Shown: positions 40,045 to 52,494, numbered from the stretch's first letter. The stretch is 64,000 nucleotides of DNA from Phytophthora colocasiae (GCA_018806915.1 JAGKQI010000105.1:2108001-2172000); one strand, 5' to 3'. Made by a program: numbers and translations. Notes: generated by a model not told the origin, from the letters alone.

Positions 40045-40164
40045 TGGTGTCGAACGAGGAGATAATTGGAAAAGCGTTGTCAGTGGTGAAGGGGTCTTTA
40101 TTTTTCAAGAAGGGCCACGATACGGGGACTGCAAGATGGATGGTTAACCACTCGTCACAAACTC

Positions 40165-41072
40165 ATGTGCTGGTGCAAATCCAAGAACGAACGTCTACAC
40201 CTTCAAGCCCGGCTTTACCTGCACGGGTCTCAGACGCTGAGACAGCTGTTCCATCACCTACAACATCTACCCCAGGAGCCGATAGCGAACGTCGCCGCAC
40301 AGAGAATACGTCCTTTTGTACTGCTGACTGATCTTCAATTGCGAATGTGGCAGTCGGTCATTCGAGTTGCAACACAATTGGACTGGAGGACTGCATTAGT
40401 GATGCAACGAACGGAAACACATCTGTATTTGCTGACTAACCTTCACATTTGGGTACCGGAATACAAGGAGGAGGATGACCTGTACGTCCCCCACATAAGC
40501 GACCCGTTCAAGAAGGAGGTGAAGCGTTACGAGAGGGAGAATCCGAAGAAGAAAAAGCGAAAAGATGCTGGCAAACGTCCACAGCCACCTTGCAAGCCTG
40601 TGTCACCTCGGAAATCCCCACGAAATAAAGGCAAAGTGCCTCTACCAGCACATGTGGTCGGCATTCTAACTGTTCAGTTGGACCGTCTTCGTCCTGGCGA
40701 CAGCTTGCTGACTACGTTTCACGAATTCGCCTTTGAAAGTCATTTTTGCTGGCGTTGTTCAGGGATGTGGACTTTGCTATCTTTAAGATCGAGATGTCAA
40801 AGACGGACGACCAGCTAGCTCTCTTGGAAACCATGGATCTTCACGTCTTCGGGTTTCCATGTGTTCTCATGGATAAGGGTTTTCCGTTCGCCTACACTTT
40901 TTCACCAGGTAAAATCACTGAATGGTATGAGAGTCTAATGACGCTCTCGCCGTTGTCTTCTCCTGGTATCTATGGAAGTGCAATTGTGAGCACTGAAACT
41001 GGACGTGCGGTCGGATATCTTGGTGGTGGCCTCGACAGTAGAGGAAACGAGCGATGGTCGAACAGACGATGA
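40165..41072 (+). pseudogene. Array unit 3, frame B broken before the Asp strand
   Basis: Loss of one G in CAGGGGATG (near 40765) shifts the frame; the rest is open to 41072. Also has Arg for Gly at the DWGTAL position (GGA to AGGA context near 40386). Confidence 0.8.
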
Positions 41073-42100
41073 TGGTGTCGAACGAGGAGATAATTGGAAA
41101 AGCGTTGTCAGTGGTGAAGGGTCTTTATTTTTCAAGAAGGGCCACGATACGGGGACTGCAAGATGGATGGTTAACCACTCGTCACAAACTCATGTGCTGG
41201 TGCAAATCCAAGAACGAACGTCTACACCTTCAAGCCCGGCTTTACCTGCACGGGTCTCAGACGCTGAGACAGCTGTTCCATCACCTACAACATCTACCCC
41301 AGGAGCCGATAGCGAACGTCGCCGCACAGAGAATACGTCCTTTTGTACTGCTGACTGATCTTCAATTGCGAATGTGGCAGTCGGTCATTCGAGTTGCAAC
41401 ACAATTGGACTGGGGGACTGCATTAGTGATGCAACGAACGGAAACACATCTGTATTTGCTGACTAACCTTCACATTTGGGTACCGGAATACAAGGAGGAG
41501 GATGACCTGTACGTCCCCCACATAAGCGACCCGTTCAAGAAGGAGGTGAAGCGTTACGAGAGGGAGAATCCGAAGAAGAAAAAGCGAAAAGATGCTGGCA
41601 AACGTCCACAGCCACCTTGCAAGCCTGTGTCACCTCGGAAATCCCCACGAAATAAAGGCAAAGTGCCTCTACCAGCACATGTGGTCGGCATTCTAACTGT
41701 TCAGTTGGACCGTCTTCGTCCTGGCGACAGCTTGCTGACTACGTTTCACGAATTCGCCTTTGAAAGTCATTTTTGCTGGCGTTGTTCAGGGGATGTGGAC
41801 TTTGCTATCTTTAAGATCGAGATGTCAAAGACGGACGACCAGCTAGCTCTCTTGGAAACCATGGATCTTCACGTCTTCGGGTTTCCATGTGTTCTCATGG
41901 ATAAGGGTTTTCCGTTCGCCTACACTTTTTCACCAGGTAAAATCACTGAATGGTATGAGAGTCTAATGACGCTCTCGCCGTTGTCTTCTCCTGGTATCTA
42001 TGGAAGTGCAATTGTGAGCACTGAAACTGGACGTGCGGTCGGATATCTTGGTGGTGGCCTCGACAGTAGAGGAAACGAGCGATGGTCGAACAGACGATGA
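41054..42100 (+). CDS. Array unit 4: frames A and B joined (348 aa)
   Basis: One G is missing from the AAGGGGTCT run near 41119, which puts the frame A start codon in frame with frame B, giving one ORF from MVEQ to NRR. The HVLV motif is lost in this reading. All protease-like segments are intact. Confidence 0.75.
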   Translation: MVEQTMMVSNEEIIGKALSVVKGLYFSRRATIRGLQDGWLTTRHKLMCWCKSKNERLHLQARLYLHGSQTLRQLFHHLQHLPQEPIANVAAQRIRPFVLLTDLQLRMWQSVIRVATQLDWGTALVMQRTETHLYLLTNLHIWVPEYKEEDDLYVPHISDPFKKEVKRYERENPKKKKRKDAGKRPQPPCKPVSPRKSPRNKGKVPLPAHVVGILTVQLDRLRPGDSLLTTFHEFAFESHFCWRCSGDVDFAIFKIEMSKTDDQLALLETMDLHVFGFPCVLMDKGFPFAYTFSPGKITEWYESLMTLSPLSSPGIYGSAIVSTETGRAVGYLGGGLDSRGNERWSNRR

Positions 42101-42220
42101 TGGTGTCGAACGAGGAGATAATTGGAAAAGCGTTGTCAGTGGTGAAGGGGTCTTTATTTTTCAAGAAGGGCCACGATACGGGGACTGCAAGATGGATGGT
42201 TAACCACTCGTCACAAACTC

Positions 42221-43129
42221 ATGTGCTGGTGCAAATCCAAGAACGAACGTCTACACCTTCAAGCCCGGCTTTACCTGCACGGGTCTCAGACGCTGAGACA
42301 GCTGTTCCATCACCTACAACATCTACCCCAGGAGCCGATAGCGAACGTCGCCGCACAGAGAATACGTCCTTTTGTACTGCTGACTGATCTTCAATTGCGA
42401 ATGTGGCAGTCGGTCATTCGAGTTGCAACACAATTGGACTGGGGGACTGCATTAGTGATGCAACGAACGGAAACACATCTGTATTTGCTGACTAACCTTC
42501 ACATTTGGGTACCGGAATACAAGGAGGAGGATGACCTGTACGTCCCCCACATAAGCGACCCGTTCAAGAAGGAGGTGAAGCGTTACGAGAGGGAGAATCC
42601 GAAGAAGAAAAAGCGAAAAGATGCTGGCAAACGTCCACAGCCACCTTGCAAGCCTGTGTCACCTCGGAAATCCCCACGAAATAAAGGCAAAGTGCCTCTA
42701 CCAGCACATGTGGTCGGCATTCTAACTGTTCAGTTGGACCGTCTTCGTCCTGGCGACAGCTTGCTGACTACGTTTCACGAATTCGCCTTTGAAAGTCATT
42801 TTTGCTGGCGTTGTTCAGGGGATGTGGACTTTGCTATCTTTAAGATCGAGATGTCAAAGACGGACGACCAGCTAGCTCTCTTGGAAACCATGGATCTTCA
42901 CGTCTTCGGGTTTCCATGTGTTCTCATGGATAAGGGTTTTCCGTTCGCCTACACTTTTTCACCAGGTAAAATCACTGAATGGTATGAGAGTCTAATGACG
43001 CTCTCGCCGTTGTCTTCTCCTGGTATCTATGGAAGTGCAATTGTGAGCACTGAAACTGGACGTGCGGTCGGATATCTTGGTGGTGGCCTCGACAGTAGAG
43101 GAAACGAGCGATGGTCGAACAGACGATGA
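42221..43129 (+). CDS. Array unit 5, frame B intact (302 aa)
   Basis: Same as unit 1 apart from the C-terminus GYLGGGLDSRG instead of GYRGGGLDRRG. Confidence 0.72.
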   Translation: MCWCKSKNERLHLQARLYLHGSQTLRQLFHHLQHLPQEPIANVAAQRIRPFVLLTDLQLRMWQSVIRVATQLDWGTALVMQRTETHLYLLTNLHIWVPEYKEEDDLYVPHISDPFKKEVKRYERENPKKKKRKDAGKRPQPPCKPVSPRKSPRNKGKVPLPAHVVGILTVQLDRLRPGDSLLTTFHEFAFESHFCWRCSGDVDFAIFKIEMSKTDDQLALLETMDLHVFGFPCVLMDKGFPFAYTFSPGKITEWYESLMTLSPLSSPGIYGSAIVSTETGRAVGYLGGGLDSRGNERWSNRR

Positions 43130-44157
43130 TGGTGTCGAACGAGGAGATAATTGGAAAAGCGTTGTCAGTGGTGAAGGGGTCTTTATTTTTCAAGAAGGGC
43201 CACGATACGGGACTGCAAGATGGATGGTTAACCACTCGTCACAAACTCATGTGCTGGTGCAAATCCAAGAACGAACGTCTACACCTTCAAGCCCGGCTTT
43301 ACCTGCACGGGTCTCAGACGCTGAGACAGCTGTTCCATCACCTACAACATCTACCCCAGGAGCCGATAGCGAACGTCGCCGCACAGAGAATACGTCCTTT
43401 TGTACTGCTGACTGATCTTCAATTGCGAATGTGGCAGTCGGTCATTCGAGTTGCAACACAATTGGACTGGGGGACTGCATTAGTGATGCAACGAACGGAA
43501 ACACATCTGTATTTGCTGACTAACCTTCACATTTGGGTACCGGAATACAAGGAGGAGGATGACCTGTACGTCCCCCACATAAGCGACCCGTTCAAGAAGG
43601 AGGTGAAGCGTTACGAGAGGGAGAATCCGAAGAAGAAAAAGCGAAAAGATGCTGGCAAACGTCCACAGCCACCTTGCAAGCCTGTGTCACCTCGGAAATC
43701 CCCACGAAATAAAGGCAAAGTGCCTCTACCAGCACATGTGGTCGGCATTCTAACTGTTCAGTTGGACCGTCTTCGTCCTGGCGACAGCTTGCTGACTACG
43801 TTTCACGAATTCGCCTTTGAAAGTCATTTTTGCTGGCGTTGTTCAGGGGATGTGGACTTTGCTATCTTTAAGATCGAGATGTCAAAGACGGACGACCAGC
43901 TAGCTCTCTTGGAAACCATGGATCTTCACGTCTTCGGGTTTCCATGTGTTCTCATGGATAAGGGTTTTCCGTTCGCCTACACTTTTTCACCAGGTAAAAT
44001 CACTGAATGGTATGAGAGTCTAATGACGCTCTCGCCGTTGTCTTCTCCTGGTATCTATGGAAGTGCAATTGTGAGCACTGAAACTGGACGTGCGGTCGGA
44101 TATCTTGGTGGTGGCCTCGACAGTAGAGGAAACGAGCGATGGTCGAACAGACGATGA
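43111..44157 (+). CDS. Array unit 6: frames A and B joined (348 aa)
   Basis: Here the joining indel is a different one: a G lost from GATACGGGG near 43210. Frame A therefore keeps KGSLFFKKGHDTG before moving into frame B. Confidence 0.75.
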   Translation: MVEQTMMVSNEEIIGKALSVVKGSLFFKKGHDTGLQDGWLTTRHKLMCWCKSKNERLHLQARLYLHGSQTLRQLFHHLQHLPQEPIANVAAQRIRPFVLLTDLQLRMWQSVIRVATQLDWGTALVMQRTETHLYLLTNLHIWVPEYKEEDDLYVPHISDPFKKEVKRYERENPKKKKRKDAGKRPQPPCKPVSPRKSPRNKGKVPLPAHVVGILTVQLDRLRPGDSLLTTFHEFAFESHFCWRCSGDVDFAIFKIEMSKTDDQLALLETMDLHVFGFPCVLMDKGFPFAYTFSPGKITEWYESLMTLSPLSSPGIYGSAIVSTETGRAVGYLGGGLDSRGNERWSNRR

Positions 44158-44277
44158 TGGTGTCGAACGAGGAGATAATTGGAAAAGCGTTGTCAGTGGT
44201 GAAGGGGTCTTTATTTTTCAAGAAGGGCCACGATACGGGGACTGCAAGATGGATGGTTAACCACTCGTCACAAACTC

Positions 44278-45186
44278 ATGTGCTGGTGCAAATCCAAGAA
44301 CGAACGTCTACACCTTCAAGCCCGGCTTTACCTGCACGGGTCTCAGACGCTGAGACAGCTGTTCCATCACCTACAACATCTACCCCAGGAGCCGATAGCG
44401 AACGTCGCCGCACAGAGAATACGTCCTTTTGTACTGCTGACTGATCTTCAATTGCGAATGTGGCAGTCGGTCATTCGAGTTGCAACACAATTGGACTGGG
44501 GAACTGCATTAGTGATGCAACAAACGGAAACACATCTGTATTTGCTGACTAACCTTCACATTTGGGTACCGGAATACAAGGAGGAGGATGACCTGTACGT
44601 CCCCCACATAAGCGACCCGTTCAAGAAGGAGGTGAAGCGTTACGAGAGGGAGAATCCGAAGAAGAAAAAGCGAAAAGATGCTGGCAAACGTCCACAGCCA
44701 CCTTGCAAGCCTGTGTCACCTCGGAAATCCCCACGAAATAAAGGCAAAGTGCCTCTACCAGCACATGTGGTCGGCATTCTAACTGTTCAGTTGGACCGTC
44801 TTCGTCCTGGCGACAGCTTGCTGACTACGTTTCACGAATTCGCCTTTGAAAGTCATTTTTGCTGGCGTTGTTCAGGGGATGTGGACTTTGCTATCTTTAA
44901 GATCGAGATGTCAAAGACGGACGACCAGCTAGCTCTCTTGGAAACCATGGATCTTCACGTCTTCGGGTTTCCATGTGTTCTCATGGATAAGGGTTTTCCG
45001 TTCGCCTACACTTTTTCACCAGGTAAAATCACTGAATGGTATGAGAGTCTAATGACGCTCTCGCCGTTGTCTTCTCCTGGTATCTATGGAAGTGCAATTG
45101 TGAGCACTGAAACTGGACGTGCGGTCGGATATCTTGGTGGTGGCCTCGACAGTAGAGGAAACGAGCGATGGTCGAACAGACGATGA
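44278..45186 (+). CDS. Array unit 7, frame B intact (302 aa)
   Basis: Carries Gln for Arg in MQQTETH (near 44521) and a silent GGG to GGA change just before, the clearest real substitutions in the array. Confidence 0.72.
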   Translation: MCWCKSKNERLHLQARLYLHGSQTLRQLFHHLQHLPQEPIANVAAQRIRPFVLLTDLQLRMWQSVIRVATQLDWGTALVMQQTETHLYLLTNLHIWVPEYKEEDDLYVPHISDPFKKEVKRYERENPKKKKRKDAGKRPQPPCKPVSPRKSPRNKGKVPLPAHVVGILTVQLDRLRPGDSLLTTFHEFAFESHFCWRCSGDVDFAIFKIEMSKTDDQLALLETMDLHVFGFPCVLMDKGFPFAYTFSPGKITEWYESLMTLSPLSSPGIYGSAIVSTETGRAVGYLGGGLDSRGNERWSNRR

Positions 45187-45306
45187 TGGTGTCGAACGAG
45201 GAGATAATTGGAAAAGCGTTGTCAGTGGTGAAGGGGTCTTTATTTTTCAAGAAGGGCCACGATACGGGGACTGCAAGATGGATGGTTAACCACTCGTCAC
45301 AAACTC

Positions 45307-46213
45307 ATGTGCTGGTGCAAATCCAAGAACGAACGTCTACACCTTCAAGCCCGGCTTTACCTGCACGGGTCTCAGACGCTGAGACAGCTGTTCCATCACC
45401 TACAACATCTACCCCAGGAGCCGATAGCGAACGTCGCCGCACAGAGAATACGTCCTTTTGTACTGCTGACTGATCTTCAATTGCGAATGTGGCAGTCGGT
45501 CATTCGAGTTGCAACACAATTGGACTGGGGGACTGCATTAGTGATGCAACGAACGGAAACACATCTGTATTTGCTGACTAACCTTCACATTTGGGTACCG
45601 GAATACAAGGAGGAGGATGACCTGTACGTCCCCCACATAAGCGACCCGTTCAAGAAGGAGGTGAAGCGTTACGAGAGGAGAATCCGAAGAAGAAAAAGCG
45701 AAAAGATGCTGGCAAACGTCCACAGCCACCTTGCAAGCCTGTGTCACCTCGGAAATCCCCACGAAATAAAGGCAAAGTGCCTCTACCAGCACATGTGGTC
45801 GGCATTCTAACTGTTCAGTTGGACCGTCTTCGTCCTGGCGACAGCTTGCTGACTACGTTTCACGAATTCGCCTTTGAAAGTCATTTTTGCTGGCGTTGTT
45901 CAGGGATGTGGACTTTGCTATCTTTAAGATCGAGATGTCAAAGACGGACGACCAGCTAGCTCTCTTGGAAACCATGGATCTTCACGTCTTCGGGTTTCCA
46001 TGTGTTCTCATGGATAAGGGTTTTCCGTTCGCCTACACTTTTTCACCAGGTAAAATCACTGAATGGTATGAGAGTCTAATGACGCTCTCGCCGTTGTCTT
46101 CTCCTGGTATCTATGGAAGTGCAATTGTGAGCACTGAAACTGGACGTGCGGTCGGATATCTTGGTGGTGGCCTCGACAGTAGAGGAAACGAGCGATGGTC
46201 GAACAGACGATGA
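45307..46213 (+). pseudogene. Array unit 8, frame B broken twice
   Basis: One G lost in GAGAGGGAG (near 45676) and one in CAGGGGATG (near 45904); the two shifts do not restore each other. Confidence 0.8.
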
Positions 46214-46333
46214 TGGTGTCGAACGAGGAGATAATTGGAAAAGCGTTGTCAGTGGTGAAGGGGTCTTTATTTTTCAAGAAGGGCCACGATACGGGGACTG
46301 CAAGATGGATGGTTAACCACTCGTCACAAACTC

Positions 46334-47241
46334 ATGTGCTGGTGCAAATCCAAGAACGAACGTCTACACCTTCAAGCCCGGCTTTACCTGCACGGGTCTC
46401 AGACGCTGAGACAGCTGTTCCATCACCTACAACATCTACCCCAGGAGCCGATAGCGAACGTCGCCGCACAGAGAATACGTCCTTTTGTACTGCTGACTGA
46501 TCTTCAATTGCGAATGTGGCAGTCGGTCATTCGAGTTGCAACACAATTGGACTGGGGGACTGCATTAGTGATGCAACGAACGGAAACACATCTGTATTTG
46601 CTGACTAACCTTCACATTTGGGTACCGGAATACAAGGAGGAGGATGACCTGTACGTCCCCCACATAAGCGACCCGTTCAAGAAGGAGGTGAAGCGTTACG
46701 AGAGGGAGAATCCGAAGAAGAAAAAGCGAAAAGATGCTGGCAAACGTCCACAGCCACCTTGCAAGCCTGTGTCACCTCGGAAATCCCCACGAAATAAAGG
46801 CAAAGTGCCTCTACCAGCACATGTGGTCGGCATTCTAACTGTTCAGTTGGACCGTCTTCGTCCTGGCGACAGCTTGCTGACTACGTTTCACGAATTCGCC
46901 TTTGAAAGTCATTTTTGCTGGCGTTGTTCAGGGGATGTGGACTTTGCTATCTTTAAGATCGAGATGTCAAAGACGGACGACCAGCTAGCTCTCTTGGAAA
47001 CCATGGATCTTCACGTCTTCGGGTTTCCATGTGTTCTCATGGATAAGGGTTTTCCGTTCGCCTACACTTTTCACCAGGTAAAATCACTGAATGGTATGAG
47101 AGTCTAATGACGCTCTCGCCGTTGTCTTCTCCTGGTATCTATGGAAGTGCAATTGTGAGCACTGAAACTGGACGTGCGGTCGGATATCTTGGTGGTGGCC
47201 TCGACAGTAGAGGAAACGAGCGATGGTCGAACAGACGATGA
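46334..47241 (+). pseudogene. Array unit 9, frame B broken near the C-terminus
   Basis: A T is lost from CTTTTTCACC near 47070, so the protein would end at 47107 (257 aa) before the GIYGS region. Confidence 0.8.
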
Positions 47242-48266
47242 TGGTGTCGAACGAGGAGATAATTGGAAAAGCGTTGTCAGTGGTGAAGGGTCTTTATTTT
47301 TCAAGAAGGGCCACGATACGGGGACTGCAAGATGGATGGTTAACCACTCGTCACAAACTCATGTGCTGGTGCAAATCCAAGAACGAACGTCTACACCTTC
47401 AAGCCCGGCTTTACCTGCACGGGTCTCAGACGCTGAGACAGCTGTTCCATCACCTACAACATCTACCCCAGGAGCCGATAGCGAACGTCGCCGCACAGAG
47501 AATACGTCCTTTTGTACTGCTGACTGATCTTCAATTGCGAATGTGGCAGTCGGTCATTCGAGTTGCAACACAATTGGACTGGGGACTGCATTAGTGATGC
47601 AACGAACGGAAACACATCTGTATTTGCTGACTAACCTTCACATTTGGGTACCGGAATACAAGGAGGAGGATGACCTGTACGTCCCCCACATAAGCGACCC
47701 GTTCAAGAAGGAGGTGAAGCGTTACGAGAGGGAGAATCCGAAGAAGAAAAAGCGAAAAGATGCTGGCAAACGTCCACAGCCACCTTGCAAGCCTGTGTCA
47801 CCTCGGAAATCCCCACGAAATAAAGGCAAAGTGCCTCTACCAGCACATGTGGTCGGCATTCTAACTGTTCAGTTGGACCGTCTTCGTCCTGGCGACAGCT
47901 TGCTGACTACGTTTCACGAATTCGCCTTTGAAAGTCATTTTGCTGGCGTTGTTCAGGGATGTGGACTTTGCTATCTTTAAGATCGAGATGTCAAAGACGG
48001 ACGACCAGCTAGCTCTCTTGGAAACCATGGATCTTCACGTCTTCGGGTTTCCATGTGTTCTCATGGATAAGGGTTTTCCGTTCGCCTACACTTTTTCACC
48101 AGGTAAAATCACTGAATGGTATGAGAGTCTAATGACGCTCTCGCCGTTGTCTTCTCCTGGTATCTATGGAAGTGCAATTGTGAGCACTGAAACTGGACGT
48201 GCGGTCGGATATCTTGGTGGTGGCCTCGACAGTAGAGGAAACGAGCGATGGTCGAACAGACGATGA
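47223..48266 (+). pseudogene. Array unit 10, the shortest unit (1,025 bp), multiple shifts
   Basis: Lost bases: G near 47290, G in CTGGGGGAC near 47583, T in CATTTTTGC near 47940 and G in CAGGGGATG near 47956. Pieces are 47223-47594, 47543-47980 and 47928-48266. Confidence 0.8.
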
Positions 48267-49262
48267 TGGTGTCGAACGAGGAGATAATTGGAAAAGCGTT
48301 GTCAGTGGTGAAGGGTCTTTATTTTTCAAGAAGGGCCACGATACGGGGACTGCAAGATGGATGGTTAACCACTCGTCACAAACTCATGTGCTGGTGCAAA
48401 TCCAAGAACGAACGTCTACACCTTCAAGCCCGGCTTTACCTGCACGGGTCTCAGACGCTGAGACAGCTGTTCCATCACCTACAACATCTACCCCAGGAGC
48501 CGATAGCGAACGTCGCCGCACAGAGAATACGTCCTTTTGTACTGCTGACTGATCTTCAATTGCGAATGTGGCAGTCGGTCATTCGAGTTGCAACACAATT
48601 GGACTGGGGACTGCATTAGTGATGCAACGAACGGAAACACATCTGTATTTGCTGACTAACCTTCACATTTGGGTACCGGAATACAAGGAGGAGGATGACC
48701 TGTACGTCCCCCACATAAGCGACCCGTTCAAGAAGGAGGTGAAGCGTTACGAGAGGGAGAATCCGAAGAAGAAAAAGCGAAAAGATGCTGGCAAACGTCC
48801 ACAGCCACCTTGCAAGCCTGTGTCACCTCGGAAATCCCCACGAAATAAAGGCAAAGTGCCTCTACCAGCACATGTGGTCGGCATTCTAACTGTTCAGTTG
48901 GACCGTCTTCGTCCTGGCGACAGCTTGCTGACTACGTTTCACGAATTCGCCTTTGAAAGTCATTTTTGCTGGCGTTGTTCAGGGATGTGGACTTTGCTAT
49001 CTTTAAGATCGAGATGTCAAAGACGGACGACCAGCTAGCTCTCTTGGAAACCATGGATCTTCACGTCTTCGGGTTTCCATGTGTTCTCATGGATAAGGGT
49101 TTTCCGTTCGCCTACACTTTTTCACCAGGTAAAATCACTGAATGGTATGAGAGTCTAATGACGCTCTCGCCGTTGTCTTCTCCTGGTATCTATGGAAGTG
49201 CAATTGTGAGCACTGAAACTGGACGTGCGGTCGGATATCTTGGTGAGTGGCCTCGACAGTAG
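48248..49262 (+). pseudogene. Array unit 11, multiple shifts
   Basis: Pieces 48248-48619, 48568-49038 and 48966-49262. G lost near 48314, 48607 and 48984; one A gained in the GGTGGTGG stretch near 49245, giving a different C-terminus (GYLGEWPRQ). Confidence 0.8.
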
Positions 49263-49274
49263 AGGAAACGAGCG

Positions 49275-50319
49275 ATGGTCGAACAGACGATGATGGTGTC
49301 GAACGAGGAGATAATTGGAAAAGCGTTGTCAGTGGTGAAGGGTCTTTATTTTTCAAGAAGGGCCACGATACGGGGACTGCAAGATGGATGGTTAACCACT
49401 CGTCACAAACTCATGTGCTGGTGCAAATCCAAGAACGAACGTCTACACCTTCAAGCCCGGCTTTACCTGCACGGGTCTCAGACGCTGAGACAGCTGTTCC
49501 ATCACCTACAACATCTACCCCAGGAGCCGATAGCGAACGTCGCCGCACAGAGAATACGTCCTTTTGTACTGCTGACTGATCTTCAATTGCGAATGTGGCA
49601 GTCGGTCATTCGAGTTGCAACACAATTGGACTGGGGACTGCATTAGTGATGCAACGAACGGAAACACATCTGTATTTGCTGACTAACCTTCACATTTGGG
49701 TACCGGAATACAAGGAGGAGGATGACCTGTACGTCCCCCACATAAGCGACCCGTTCAAGAAGGAGGTGAAGCGTTACGAGAGGGAGAATCCGAAGAAGAA
49801 AAAGCGAAAAGATGCTGGCAAACGTCCACAGCCACCTTGCAAGCCTGTGTCACCTCGGAAATCCCCACGAAATAAAGGCAAAGTGCCTCTACCAGCACAT
49901 GTGGTCGGCATTCTAACTGTTCAGTTGGACCGTCTTCGTCCTGGCGACAGCTTGCTGACTACGTTTCACGAATTCGCCTTTGAAAGTCATTTTTGCTGGC
50001 GTTGTTCAGGGATGTGGACTTTGCTATCTTTAAGATCGAGATGTCAAAGACGGACGACCAGCTAGCTCTCTTGGAAACCATGGATCTTCACGTCTTCGGG
50101 TTTCCATGTGTTCTCATGGATAAGGGTTTTCCGTTCGCCTACACTTTTTCACCAGGTAAAATCACTGAATGGTATGAGAGTCTAATGACGCTCTCGCCGT
50201 TGTCTTCTCCTGGTATCTATGGAAGTGCAATTGTGAGCACTGAAACTGGACGTGCGGTCGGATATCTTGGTGGTGGCCTCGACAGTAGAGGAAACGAGCG
50301 ATGGTCGAACAGACGATGA
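49275..50319 (+). pseudogene. Array unit 12, three shifts
   Basis: Pieces 49275-49646, 49595-50065 and 49993-50319; G lost near 49341, 49634 and 50011. Confidence 0.8.
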
Positions 50320-51345
50320 TGGTGTCGAACGAGGAGATAATTGGAAAAGCGTTGTCAGTGGTGAAGGGTCTTTATTTTTCAAGAAGGGCCACGATACGGG
50401 GACTGCAAGATGGATGGTTAACCACTCGTCACAAACTCATGTGCTGGTGCAAATCCAAGAACGAACGTCTACACCTTCAAGCCCGGCTTTACCTGCACGG
50501 GTCTCAGACGCTGAGACAGCTGTTCCATCACCTACAACATCTACCCCAGGAGCCGATAGCGAACGTCGCCGCACAGAGAATACGTCCTTTTGTACTGCTG
50601 ACTGATCTTCAATTGCGAATGTGGCAGTCGGTCATTCGAGTTGCAACACAATTGGACTGGGGACTGCATTAGTGATGCAACGAACGGAAACACATCTGTA
50701 TTTGCTGACTAACCTTCACATTTGGGTACCGGAATACAAGGAGGAGGATGACCTGTACGTCCCCACATAAGCGACCCGTTCAAGAAGGAGGTGAAGCGTT
50801 ACGAGAGAGGAGAATCCGAAGAAGAAAAAGCGAAAAGATGCTGGCAAACGTCCACAGCCACCTTGCAAGCCTGTGTCACCTCGGAAATCCCCACGAAATA
50901 AAGGCAAAGTGCCTCTACCAGCACATGTGGTCGGCATTCTAACTGTTCAGTTGGACCGTCTTCGTCCTGGCGACAGCTTGCTGACTACGTTTCACGAATT
51001 CGCCTTTGAAAGTCATTTTTGCTGGCGTTGTTCAGGGATGTGGACTTTGCTATCTTTAAGATCGAGATGTCAAAGACGGACGACCAGCTAGCTCTCTTGG
51101 AAACCATGGATCTTCACGTCTTCGGGTTTCCATGTGTTCTCATGGATAAGGGTTTTCCGTTCGCCTACACTTTTTCACCAGGTAAAATCACTGAATGGTA
51201 TGAGAGTCTAATGACGCTCTCGCCGTTGTCTTCTCCTGGTATCTATGGAAGTGCAATTGTGAGCACTGAAACTGGACGTGCGGTCGGATATCTTGGTGGT
51301 GGCCTCGACAGTAGAGGAAACGAGCGATGGTCGAACAGACGATGA
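50301..51345 (+). pseudogene. Array unit 13, multiple shifts
   Basis: G lost near 50367 and 50660, C lost in GTCCCCCAC near 50763, a base gained in the GAGAGAGG stretch near 50808 and G lost near 51037. Confidence 0.8.
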
Positions 51346-51465
51346 TGGTGTCGAACGAGGAGATAATTGGAAAAGCGTTGTCAGTGGTGAAGGGGTCTTT
51401 ATTTTTCAAGAAGGGCCACGATACGGGGACTGCAAGATGGATGGTTAACCACTCGTCACAAACTC

Positions 51466-52374
51466 ATGTGCTGGTGCAAATCCAAGAACGAACGTCTACA
51501 CCTTCAAGCCCGGCTTTACCTGCACGGGTCTCAGACGCTGAGACAGCTGTTCCATCACCTACAACATCTACCCCAGGAGCCGATAGCGAACGTCGCCGCA
51601 CAGAGAATACGTCCTTTTGTACTGCTGACTGATCTTCAATTGCGAATGTGGCAGTCGGTCATTCGAGTTGCAACACAATTGGACTGGGGGACTGCATTAG
51701 TGATGCAACGAACGGAAACACATCTGTATTTGCTGACTAACCTTCACATTTGGGTACCGGAATACAAGGAGGAGGATGACCTGTACGTCCCCCACATAAG
51801 CGACCCGTTCAAGAAGGAGGTGAAGCGTTACGAGAGGGAGAATCCGAAGAAGAAAAAGCGAAAAGATGCTGGCAAACGTCCACAGCCACCTTGCAAGCCT
51901 GTGTCACCTCGGAAATCCCCACGAAATAAAGGCAAAGTGCCTCTACCAGCACATGTGGTCGGCATTCTAACTGTTCAGTTGGACCGTCTTCGTCCTGGCG
52001 ACAGCTTGCTGACTACGTTTCACGAATTCGCCTTTGAAAGTCATTTTTGCTGGCGTTGTTCAGGGGATGTGGACTTTGCTATCTTTAAGATCGAGATGTC
52101 AAAGACGGACGACCAGCTAGCTCTCTTGGAAACCATGGATCTTCACGTCTTCGGGTTTCCATGTGTTCTCATGGATAAGGGTTTTCCGTTCGCCTACACT
52201 TTTTCACCAGGTAAAATCACTGAATGGTATGAGAGTCTAATGACGCTCTCGCCGTTGTCTTCTCCTGGTATCTATGGAAGTGCAATTGTGAGCACTGAAA
52301 CTGGACGTGCGGTCGGATATCTTGGTGGTGGCCTCGACAGTAGAGGAAACGAGCGATGGTCGAACAGACGATGA
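51466..52374 (+). CDS. Array unit 14, frame B intact (302 aa)
   Basis: Same as unit 5. Frame A of this unit is 51327-51632. Confidence 0.72.
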   Translation: MCWCKSKNERLHLQARLYLHGSQTLRQLFHHLQHLPQEPIANVAAQRIRPFVLLTDLQLRMWQSVIRVATQLDWGTALVMQRTETHLYLLTNLHIWVPEYKEEDDLYVPHISDPFKKEVKRYERENPKKKKRKDAGKRPQPPCKPVSPRKSPRNKGKVPLPAHVVGILTVQLDRLRPGDSLLTTFHEFAFESHFCWRCSGDVDFAIFKIEMSKTDDQLALLETMDLHVFGFPCVLMDKGFPFAYTFSPGKITEWYESLMTLSPLSSPGIYGSAIVSTETGRAVGYLGGGLDSRGNERWSNRR

Positions 52375-52494
52375 TGGTGTCGAACGAGGAGATAATTGGA
52401 AAAGCGTTGTCAGTGGTGAAGGGGTCTTTATTTTTCAAGAAGGGCCACGATACGGGGACTGCAAGATGGATGGTTAACCACTCGTCACAAACTC

